This document shows positions 1 to 35,000 of a stretch of DNA of 35,000 bases, piece after piece. Position 1 is the stretch's first letter. Each line of letters begins with the position of its first letter. The stretch is from assembly GCA_009176605.1 (NCBI GenBank), contig SEYY01019330.1, positions 45,001 to 80,000 on the forward strand, read 5' to 3'. The notes beneath the pieces are model-generated. The model made no database searches. It was given only the letters and a program-made list of their open reading frames with translations, and was not told the origin of the DNA. The translations under genes and the position numbers were made by a program. This DNA is from Armadillidium nasatum. Its lineage: Eukaryota > Arthropoda > Malacostraca > Isopoda > Armadillidiidae.

Positions 1-443
1 GAAATTTGGATGAAAGGGTAAATAAGTATAATAGGGAATAAGATACACATATTCATCTTCCAACATTAATTTTTCTTCTCTTCAGTGAATCTTTTATCAA
101 AAAATATTTTTTAGAAATTTAAGTTCTACATAATAGTCCTTAACCATACTATAAATAAATGAAATAGTAAATAGTTTAATAAATAATAGAAAAAATCTTC
201 TAAAAAGTTTTAATTACTGGTTTGTACACAATAACAAAAACATTACGCATAATTAATTACCACTTCACATAGTCACATTATTTTGTCCTTCCAATGAATC
301 TTTTAAGTTATAATATTTTCAATTATAATCATAATTAACCAACTTCAAATAATTATTATTAAAATTTGAAATACTTAAAAATAAATAAAAAATAAAAAAT
401 AGTTCATGCTTTTATAATACTTCAAGGTAACAATGTCTCTTAC

Positions 444-18540
<18,097 letters not shown>

Positions 18541-18650
18541 TTTAAAACCTTACATAAAAATACTTCAAAAGATTTAAAAAAAAATTTATAAAAAGTATGA
18601 TAAAAATATTTACAAATCTTTATGTGTTTTTAAAAATCTGTAAGAATTTA

Positions 18651-18783
<133 letters not shown>

Positions 18784-18989
18784 GTGGTAATTTACATATA
18801 AATTTTAATATTTCAAATATTTGTTTAAGTTTTTTGTGTTTGTTAGAGTTAAGTCATCTTAATTTAATACATGAATTATTTTTTTTAAGAATAAGAATAT
18901 ATAGCTAACGGTTTATCCAAATAGAAAGATCATATCAGTTAGTTAGGTGAGGCCTCTATATTTAAATTTTAGGTGTAGGGTTTATTTTA

Positions 18990-19403
18990 CTATTTAAAAA
19001 TTAGTTGTAAATAAATCATAATTTTAAACGTTTGTGTTATTTGGTATATAATTGTTTCTATATTTTTCATATATAATTTAAGTTCCGAATTGGCTTCATT
19101 TTGAGGAATTGCATCAGGTATCAGGAGTTTGGTGAGTATTAAGTTCTTTGCTTTTCCCCAACTTTGGAGGAATTCTTTATTAATTTCTATAAATTTTCTG
19201 CACCTAGTGACGGAGTTTGCTTCCCTTAAGGATAGGAAAACAGGAGAATCTTCTCTATTGTACATCACTTCAAGGTTCATCTCTGGGCTGTAGCTAGATT
19301 GTGAAAGAGACACCTTGAAAGCATCAGAGCCGGCCTGGAAGACGGGACTTAAAACTGCTGGTGCTTCTAATGTAAGTAAAAATATCTTACATTACTTTAA
19401 TTA
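18990..19403 (-). CDS. Unrecognised open frame upstream of NCAPG
   Basis: An open frame of about 137 codons, minus strand, with more balanced composition than its surroundings. Interior sequence includes SLREANSVTRCRKFIEINKE and FLQSWGKAKNLILTKLLIPD. A TTACATTAG near 19361 could be an acceptor placing the start of an exon at EAPAVLSPVFQAGSDAF. No ATG begins it cleanly. I do not recognise the family. It could be one exon of an unknown gene, a retroelement fragment or chance. Confidence 0.25.
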
Positions 19404-19905
19404 AAAAATTTTTATTTTTAAGTTTACAATATCTTTCTCTGCAGCTAAATCAACTTAAAAAAAAAAAATTCAGATGAATTCCTTCACAGTTTTGATAAAT
19501 GAAGAAAAAAGAATGATCATTGTGAAAGACACATTTACCTTATTTTGTAATATTTTGTTTGTTGTTTAGAATATTTTTAAAAAATTTTGGTAATATTTTA
19601 GTATAGGGGCTTGAATTTTTTTTCTACCCAGCCTAACTATGAAAACGAAATGCTTTTTTTTTTACGGTTAATTGGCAAATGACAAATAATTTTGTAAGAA
19701 AAAAAAATATATTTTAATTAAAAAAAAATTTAAAACTAATGAAAATTATTTTCTTCAATGTGATGTCACGAGATCATTTAATATGGTAGAATGACGTAGT
19801 CATATAAAGGTTGTCAGTGCTTTCATGTTAATGGGTTGCCTATAATTTTTTTTTACTTCCCCATAAAAAAAAATCTATTTTTGCCAATGTATTAAATAAA
19901 AAAAA

Positions 19906-19906
<1 letters not shown>
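19404..19906. other. AT-rich intergenic stretch, no gene seen
   Basis: Low-complexity A/T-rich DNA with several A and T homopolymers. Confidence 0.5.

Positions 19907-19998
<92 letters not shown>
19907..19998. repeat. (TA)n array
   Basis: TA run with one phase break. Its right edge is exactly the left end of the first MITE. Confidence 0.95.
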
Positions 19999-20000
<2 letters not shown>

Positions 20001-20373
20001 CTTAGGTGGAGATTGTTTCTGAGTTTCGATAATTTTTTATATCAATATTTTTTTATGTCGATATTTTATTTTCATCGATATTTTCCTGCCTATAATTAGC
20101 CCTAGGCTACTATGTCGTGCAAACGTTCTTGTGTACGTTAGGTCTCTTTTACGGCAAATTCTTGTGTAGGTTAGGCCTCTTTTTACGGCAATTTCGGTAG
20201 TTCAGGTTATGATAAGTCGAATTAGGTTCTGCTAGAAAAGTAAGTAATAATAATTGTGTCTATGTCTAGTAATAGTACCTCTGACAACTCTCTTGTTTAC
20301 GATAGGCTTCTCCGATATTTTCGATTTTCGATATTTTTTAATAATCGAAACTTAGAAACAATCTCCACCTTTA

Positions 20374-20375
<2 letters not shown>
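19999..20375. mobile_element. Tc1/mariner-type MITE, copy 1 (377 bp)
   Basis: Inverted ends: GGTGGAGATTGTTTCTGAGT on the left and its complement ending CTCCACCTTTACC on the right, about 30 bp with few mismatches. No coding capacity. TA lies on both sides, as expected for Tc1/mariner-mobilised MITEs. A second copy lies in opposite orientation at 20451-20778. Confidence 0.85.

Positions 20376-20450
<75 letters not shown>
20376..20450. repeat. (TA)n array at the centre of an inverted MITE pair
   Basis: 75-bp TA run exactly between the two MITE copies. Confidence 0.97.
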
Positions 20451-21162
<712 letters not shown>

Positions 21163-21177
<15 letters not shown>

Positions 21178-21202
21178 CGGTATATATTATATATAATATA
21201 TT

Positions 21203-21277
<75 letters not shown>

Positions 21278-21278
21278 T
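21163..21278. repeat. (TA)n array, interrupted
   Basis: TA-rich run broken by ACGG near 21177 and several TAT/ATA phase slips. Confidence 0.9.
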
Positions 21279-22778
21279 ACAAATTTTAACTATGATTTCC
21301 AGTTTTAGCTTCAACATATTTTAAAATATAGCAACTCGTCAAAATATTCAAAGGTGAGTTTTATAATTTCGCAGACAATATTCTGATGTCATAATTGTTC
21401 CTATTATTTTAAACTTTTTTTATTTTTTTTCTTACAAAATAAATTGGCATTTGTCGATTATCCAAAAAAAAAAAACAAACATATCATTTCCATTTCGTAG
21501 TTACGCTGAGAAGAAAAAAAAATTGCCCCCTAAACTAAAGTATTACCAAATTTTTTTTTTAGCTCTGAAATTTTCCTCCTCTTCGACACTGATGCAGAAA
21601 TCTGGCCGTGAGCAAATGATAATACACCATTGAAGTTCTACAATTTGTTGTTCAATTCTCGTATTCCTTTAATTTTTTCAATATTTTCAGTTTATAAAAT
21701 CGTTTTCCGCGACTCAACCTTAAATAAAAATTATTTAAAATCAATTCGTCTTCGTAGTTTCGATATATAAAGAAAATTGTTCTCTTAAAAGATCCTATTA
21801 CGATCGTTTTATTTAAGAATTACTTATCAAATCTCCTGGCGTGGAGTGTTGGTTTTATAACTGACATAATATACATTTCGAGTTTCTAGTTTTAAAAATG
21901 GGAAAAGTGCCAGTGAAAGGACAAACGTAAACAATGTTCTCAACTAAAATAAATACTAAAATTTTTAAAACGATGTTACACTTATTTATTTTCATTTGAT
22001 AGTTAGTCGAAAATCTTATCAGTCACTTCAAATCTCTATGAGTTTAAACAAGTATTTTAAAAATTACAACAAAAAAACAAAGCATCCCTAATTGAATTAT
22101 TCAAATTACGCACATTATCAATTAATTAATTTAATTAATACTGGTCAGAAAATTTTTACAACAGCAGCAATTTTTAAACTTTATGGCGCCACTGAAACGA
22201 ACTAGCATGAAACAAAGAAGATATAAATCTAGGAAAACCAGCAATAAATTTGGAAACGACCAAAAAATTAACAATTGCAAAAGATGATTAAACATTTCAA
22301 TTTTTAATTTAATATATAAATTTTAAAAACTACATAGACTTCAACCTATTTCAATTTTTTTAATATGTAAATTTTAAAAACTACACATACTTCAACCTAT
22401 TTCAAATACTCCAATTATTTTATTTTGGTTATTTACTTTTCTTTCAAGAGTTTAATGATATATGTCAACGTTTCTATAAAAACTATTTATATAACTTCAC
22501 TATTTTATCTATTTTAAGTTTTCTTTTATATTGGAGAAGTATAAAAATTCTCCTTCACAAGGTTTTATAATTTTTTTCTTTTTTTTTGGAAGCGGATCTC
22601 ACCAACTAGGGCATATGCCGTCCTTCCAGGCAGACAAAATACTAGCTGATCTTCAGGCCATCACGAGTTCAGAGCGAGTGAACCACACGCTATGACTATG
22701 AGAGCTCGTGATGCTCTCACAAAATTGGTTTGTTTTTATAACGATGTTACACTTAATTGGCACCTAAAGAAGCTATAC
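21279..22778. other. Intergenic stretch, no gene recognised
   Basis: AT-rich DNA. A GC-richer block near 22590-22735 reads on minus into an A-rich tail near 22561-22590, resembling a retroposed SINE 3' end. I could not classify it. Two near-identical 35-bp stretches near 22325 and 22382 form a small direct repeat. Confidence 0.4.
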
Positions 22779-23136
22779 CAGTGGTGTTCAACCTTTCTTG
22801 AATAACGCCCCTTTTGCAATATCAATTAACTCTCACGCCCCTCCCCCTAATTTTATTTTGTGACGAAATGCTTAAAAATGTAAATAATAATAATAGGAAT
22901 AATATTTCTTACCTTTTTTCATGTATTGGATAGCAAAATTTAAAATTCCTGTTTTGCTTTAACCAATACCAGTAAATTGGGTTTTATATTGGACAGGGCA
23001 CATCTAAGATCGGTTTCCACTTCAAGTTGGCAACATTGTTTCGTTTTTACTAATGTTAAAATTGAAAAGCCAGATTCCCAAAGTAATGTTGGAAAAAACA
23101 GTTTAATAATACGTAATACTTGGGCGGCTACCTTTG
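22779..23136 (-). pseudogene. ZBED/SCAND3-type hAT transposase relic, 3' part
   Basis: Begins at a hAT-like end CAGTGGTGTTCAACCTTTCT. The minus-strand frame ends at TAA 22940-22942 and carries LFFPTLLWESGFSILTLVKT followed by LEVETDLRCALSNIKPNLLV, the C-terminal dimerisation segment of ZBED5/SCAND3/FAM200-type hAT transposases (usual pattern CEAGFSALT...KTKYRNRL..E.DLR..LS...P). It is the downstream half of the relic at 25767-26190, split by hAT copy C. Confidence 0.82.
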
Positions 23137-23770
23137 GTTACAGATAGGAACCGACCGGGGCCCCGGCCCCGGCTAAAAATCAGGGAAAACCGGGGTTTGC
23201 CAACCGGAGTTATAATGGGAAATTATACTTGAGGGGACAATCCAATTTCATTTTTTTTTTTTTAAATTTTAAGCCGATTCTCCTGAAATTTTCAGTGTAT
23301 ATAGCTTTTCTCCTTTTCTATTGTTTTCCTGAGTCTTTAACTATTAAAAAGGTTTTTTTTTTTTTTTTTTTTGAAATTTGCCCCTTTTCAAATGAATGGT
23401 GAGGCCAAACCACTTTTTGGAATGACCTGAAATTTGCATTGTATATTCAGAATTCTATTGGCAACAAAAACTTGTAACAGACCTTTGTTCCTAGAGTTAC
23501 AGGAAAAATGTTATAAGCCTAAAATTGAACAGCTATTTAAAAAAAATCCATCTTTTCGGAGACAAAAAAATTAAAACAAAAAAACTACAACTATAACATT
23601 TATTTTTGGTGGGTATATAGAGGAGGGATAGGGATACAAATTCCTCTGTATACTTTATTCAATGCGATTCGTTGGTTTCGAGATATAGTCTTCAAGACGG
23701 TCAATTTTTTTACCAAATTTCATAAATTCCCAAAGTTTTTTAGGCTATATCTCTCTTCAAACAAATAGCA

Positions 23771-24682
<912 letters not shown>

Positions 24683-25139
24683 TGTTTCCCTGTCCCTCCA
24701 CAAAATAATGTCCAAAAATAAAGAAATTAGTAGGTAGCGCTTTTTTTTTTTAAAGTAATTTAAAAAAAAAAAAAAAAAAAAAAAGGTTAAGATTTTTGCA
24801 AAAAAAAATTTCAAGTGCTTATAACTTTTTTTCTAGACGTGATATCAAAAATCTGTTCTCATCATTGAAAGATATTGGGGCTAAGATTATTCAGTTAAAT
24901 TTTCAGCCCATGTGGACCAGTGGTTTGACCACGCTATTCATTTTTTTTTTAACTTTAAGTCCAAATAACTTTCAAACCATTATATGTTCAGAAAAATGCT
25001 CAAAATCAACTCAGAACTTCGGGACAAAATGCATATACCCTGAAAATTTCAGCTTAATCAGTCAAATAATAAAAAAAAATATTCAAACAAAATATAAGAA
25101 AATTAATATTTTCCTTCTTACTTTTTTAAAATTTTCTTT

Positions 25140-25340
25140 TTTCCGTTTCTTTTGACCGCTCCTTTTCTGCTAGTGAATGTTCATCTTTGTGTTTTGTTTT
25201 TAGATACCCCATAAGAGTTATTTGAAATTTTTTTACTTGTAGCACCTGGAGGTCCTCTTCTAATTTCCTGGCTGCAGATGTTACATTTAGCTATTTCGAG
25301 CCTATCTTGAAACATTGTAAAGTACTCTCATATTGCTGAA
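25140..25340 (-). pseudogene. Broken BED zinc-finger ORF of hAT copy C
   Basis: Reads LEIAKCNICSQEIRRGPPGA and then loses frame before the His pair, unlike copy A. The same Lys-rich tail and ILIFLYFV ending are visible further downstream. Confidence 0.65.
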
Positions 25341-25766
25341 GCTGATCTTTTAACTATGTTGACTGAAGTAAAAACAAAATAATAATTTTGAAATAATGAA
25401 GCTAATTGATACAAGTTTGATGCATAGCAATAAATAACAATGATATGTATAAATACAGGTTATATTGATAATTTTAATCTTACATTAGGGCCTTACCTAG
25501 GTGAAGCTATTGAATCACTATGAATCAAAAACAAATTTTTTTAATTTTTGTACTTTTTGTTATTCAAAATCTTTAATTTTCTGAATTTTTTCGGAAAAAA
25601 TCCATATAATCATTAATTTAAGTGAATTTTGGCTATTCTACGCCTTTCTTATAATTAAATAAACCTCAATTAAATTTATATAATTTTTTTGAAGTAAAAT
25701 TTCAGTGCTTTTGACCTTTTTACAAACTTTAGGCAACCCCGGCCCCGGTCGGTCCCTAGCTACAGA

Positions 25767-26190
25767 AAAAGTAATTCATCCCAAATTCTTCAAGGCTTGT
25801 GCCTTGAAATTCATCCTTGGCTTTTCTGTCGTTCTTCAGATCTGTAGCTTTTTCCTGTAAAGATTCCTCCAATAAGTCGATATCGATTATGAAGGGATTT
25901 AGCGTCTGTTTCGAGCACGAAACATCCAAAGAAAGATCAGGAAAATAGTATTTAAATTCATCTAAATGCGAGTCCAGATGCAACGCAATTTGCTTGCTTG
26001 CCTCATGGTAACTGAAATCGTTATTTTGAAGCAGGTTATTGAGCCTATAAAAGATGAGAAGTTCTTAGTTTGAAGTCGACGCTTCCAAAGCTGTATTTTT
26101 TCAAGAAATGCACTAACTACGTCAAATGACGACATAAGGTTGGAGCTTTGTCCTTGTAGCTTTATATTGAGGTTGTTCAAAGCTTTAAAA
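25767..26190 (-). pseudogene. ZBED/SCAND3-type hAT transposase relic, 5' part
   Basis: Frame pieces LNNLNIKLQGQSSNLMSSFD and FLEKIQLWKRRL, then, after a frameshift near 26035, HLDSHLDEFKYYFPDLSL and FGMNYFF. This is the usual order LN.KLQGK...V..F..KL.LW...L / L..F..RF.DF of ZBED5/FAM200-type hAT transposases. It ends at the insertion point of hAT copy C and continues at 22779-23136. The joined frame is also shifted, so it was dead or has decayed. Confidence 0.82.
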
Positions 26191-26285
26191 AAATAGTGTT
26201 AGTGTTAAAATATTCTTGTTCTTATCTTACAATTGCTTTTAACAATAATCATAATAATAAAGAAAAACACATATGTATCGAAAGC

Positions 26286-26290
26286 TTTAT

Positions 26291-26291
<1 letters not shown>
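26286..26291 (-). promoter_or_regulatory. Polyadenylation signal AATAAA overlapping the JMJD4 stop codon
   Basis: Reading minus, the stop TAA runs into ATAAA, so AATAAA shares its first A with the stop codon. If used, the 3' UTR would be only some tens of bases. This is a sequence observation; use of the signal is inferred. Confidence 0.55.
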
Positions 26292-32634
<6,343 letters not shown>

Positions 32635-32785
32635 CTGAAGTGTAAATGTTTCTTTAAACTAGAATGAAGGTTCAATTTCAATACTATTTTTGGACTATTT
32701 CTAGAATGAGGAAGCCCTTCAACATACCACAATATAAATTTACAAAGTATTATTTAGGGACAATTTACATAAGTTGAAAAATGGT

Positions 32786-32818
32786 AATATATATATATAT
32801 ATATATAATATATAATAT

Positions 32819-32917
<99 letters not shown>

Positions 32918-32918
32918 T
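32786..32918. repeat. (TA)n array, interrupted
   Basis: TA runs with phase slips, about 150 bp upstream of the JMJD4 exon at 32634 in transcript direction. Confidence 0.94.
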
Positions 32919-34262
32919 AAATTCTTTGCTATAACAATTAAAAAAAATTTAAAACTTATTACTGCTCTTCTCTCAGACAAATAAAAGTTAAATGTAATTT
33001 TTAATGTTATTAACAGTATTTATGTCAATTAAATAAAAAATGGGGGATTTGTAAAAATAATAATTTACCTCTCTAATAATTTTTAATGTAAGACAAATCA
33101 TATTATAATGTACAAATCTAAAAATAATTTTAACTTATATCTAATTTATTTTTTCCTTTTATTCAGTCATTATGTGATGTTGAAACCTTTAAATTATTTC
33201 TTTATATACCTTTTACTATTTAGAATGATCCCCTCGTTAACATATCCGACTAAACTTTGGTGAGGGAACTCTGATATCATCTATGGATAAATAAAAGAAG
33301 GATGTTTTAACACATTTCAGCTTCATTTATTATTCCACTTATGATTCATCACTGTAAGTGTTACATTTTTCCCCTCATTCCCTTTTTTTTTTTTTCCAGA
33401 TTCTATCTAAAAAAAACAATGAAAGCCGTTTCACTTTTAGATGTATAATCCTGGATGCCATATCAGTTCCGTATTGCAAAGGAGGAAACCAGGCATGAAG
33501 TTGAAGGGACTCACTGGAGGCCAGATCGCTAGTTTACTCTCACAGGGTGGGGTTGCAGATGGAGAGGTATAAGATTCTGGCCTCAGACATGAAGGAGTGT
33601 AGGAGAAACTTCCCTTAAAAATTTTTTATATTTACATATATATTGTGGTTTAGTATCATATGTTGGAAATATTTATATAAAAAGTTAAAAATAAGATACT
33701 CTAAAAAATAAAACAAAAACCAGAGCACCATTTGCAGTTACATTCGACACCATACCCCTTCCTGTCCACTCCTAGGCTGGAATTGAATATGGACTTTCAT
33801 GCCCTTGTAGATAAAATGATGTGACTTTACACAAGATCTTGGAAAGCACATCTAAATCCCATTCACATTAAACTTCTGAAACAGAGTCAGATCCATCCTT
33901 TCTCTGCTTTCCAGAGAGTGTCCCAGGCTGTGACTGATACAAAAAAAATTCTTACATGAAACTGTTCTGAGACTCTCCACCAGGCTTTCCTGGGAATATT
34001 TTCACCTAAGCTTATTAGTATCACAAAACAAAATGTCATGCACTTAGCTAACACTACACTGAGTAATGATCTTGACCCAAAGATCTGTAAATAAACACCG
34101 AAAGAGAATGATTCTCTATTCTCTTAGCATGATCCTAATTTGTAGTGTCAAATTTCCATGCTATATCATCTTTCAAGTTTGGGGAAATCCCATTACTTCT
34201 ACTCCTGACTGCAAAGACTCAAACCTTGAGTTTCCTATTCATTGTCCATATACTCTACCATA
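32919..34262. other. Upstream JMJD4 intron, no exon recognised
   Basis: I looked for the JMJD4 N-terminal exons here and found none. Segments 33413-33610 and 33720-33960 are less AT-rich and may be unclassified repeats. Short open frames at 34066-34339 have no recognisable features. Confidence 0.45.
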
Positions 34263-34505
34263 GAAAATTCGGATCTTCCGCGTTTCATTCCTACATTTTA
34301 CTTTTTATGACAAATGTAAGAATCAATGCTTCAACTTAAACTAAAATTGTATTTTATTAAAATTATTGTGAAGTCAAAAAAAGTACAAATGTAAATAAAA
34401 CAATTCTTTTGAGCCTTTAAAAAAAAAATCCTTTTTATAAATAAATAAATATTTCTTAAAGAATTGTTGCATACTTTTAAATAAATGTTATTTTATATCA
34501 TTATT

Positions 34506-34540
<35 letters not shown>

Positions 34541-34581
34541 ATTTTTTTTATATTATTATTATTCTATACATAATAAATAAT

Positions 34582-34712
34582 CTAACCTAACCTAACCTTA
34601 ACCTAACCTAAAAGAACCGAACTCAACCTTTCCTAACCTAATAACCTACAGCCAACCTAACCTAACCTTACCTAACCTACCTAACCTAACCTATAACCTA
34701 ACCTAACCTAAC
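34582..34712. repeat. Degenerate CCTAA (TTAGG-type) tract
   Basis: About 130 bp made mostly of CTAACC/CCTAA units with one-base variants. TTAGG is the ancestral arthropod telomere repeat. Here it sits inside a dispersed element rather than at a chromosome end. Confidence 0.75.
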
Positions 34713-34809
34713 AACGGAAAGTAATGTAACAAATTTTAAAAAAAAAATAATTTTTATACATAACCACAATTTAGGTTTGCTTCCAAAAAATTCTAAATTA
34801 TTATTATTT

Positions 34810-34837
34810 TATATATATATATATATAATTATATATA

Positions 34838-34884
<47 letters not shown>

Positions 34885-34889
34885 TATAT
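34810..34889. repeat. (TA)n array, interrupted
   Basis: TA runs with phase slips inside the inverted-repeat-bounded element. Confidence 0.9.
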
Positions 34890-35000
34890 TTAATCATTTT
34901 GAGCTTCACAATAACTTGTCCGAATCCATAAATTCTTTTATAAAAATTAAATGTAGGAATGAAACGCGGTTGAACCGAAAATTCTGTACAATCCAGTATT

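Larger units (their letters stand above)
34263..34985. mobile_element. Inverted-repeat-bounded element (about 720 bp) carrying telomere-like repeats
   Basis: A perfect 21-bp inverted repeat (core CGCGTTTCATTCCTACATTT at 34279-34298, complement at 34949-34968) lies inside weaker outer matches GAAAATTCGG / CCGAAAATTC. The interior is AT-rich: (TTA)n at 34497-34532, a degenerate CCTAA tract and a TA array. No coding capacity. Probably a MITE; superfamily and target duplication were not determined. Confidence 0.6.

Noticed and set aside
33413..33610. Less AT-rich segment considered as an upstream JMJD4 exon
   Set aside because: No frame on the minus strand resembles the JMJD4 N-terminal region, and there is no matching splice phase.
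34582..34712. CCTAA tract as a true chromosome end
   Set aside because: It is short, degenerate, enclosed by an inverted-repeat element and followed by ordinary sequence to the window edge.

Overview
This is animal genomic DNA: AT-rich, with split genes, GT-AG introns, tRNA-derived SINEs, hAT and Tc1/mariner DNA transposons, a LINE relic and about 26 long (TA)n arrays. A degenerate CCTAA/TTAGG-type tract and the mix of transposons suggest an arthropod. I would not name an order. Reading exon by exon gives two conserved protein-coding genes, both on the minus strand and both cut by the window edges.

Gene 1 (444-18540) is NCAPG, the HEAT-repeat subunit G (Cap-G/Ycg1) of condensin I. Twelve exons were placed with GT/AG boundaries and matching phase: the start codon at 18540, eleven continuous exons (727 codons) down to 4632, and one further exon at 444-533. 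One small exon (length 3n+1) between 4631 and 534 could not be found, and the C-terminal third lies left of the window. Gene 2 (26291-32634) is the 3' part of JMJD4, the JmjC 2-oxoglutarate oxygenase known to hydroxylate translation termination factor eRF1. Six exons were found, including the HxD iron motif, the distal His exon and the stop codon with an overlapping polyadenylation signal. Its N-terminal exons lie right of the window.

The remainder is introns and intergenic DNA full of mobile elements. From left to right: a decayed mariner (1300-2572); a Tc1/IS630-like relic (2679-3534) with a second copy at 11693-12583; four copies of a non-autonomous hAT family that encodes only a BED zinc finger (3641-4484, 12705-14460, 23145-25758, 28915-29327); a tRNA-derived SINE cluster (8743-9275); two Tc1/mariner-type MITEs facing each other (19999-20375, 20451-20778) beside a GA-tipped foldback element (20880-21162); a LINE reverse-transcriptase relic (23918-24444); an older ZBED/SCAND3-type hAT transposase relic (22779-26190) split by the third BED-hAT copy with a near-perfect 8-bp target duplication; a pair of tRNA-like SINEs (30130-30818); and an inverted-repeat-bounded element carrying telomere-like repeats (34263-34985).

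The main pattern is that (TA)n arrays almost always abut something. Most array ends coincide with a transposon end, and many of the rest lie within about 50 bp of an exon. NCAPG exon 5 has arrays on both sides, 9 and 38 bp away. I found no bacterial-type operon, CRISPR array or novel enzymatic system. The most unusual content is the TA-array/transposon mosaic and the BED-only hAT family.
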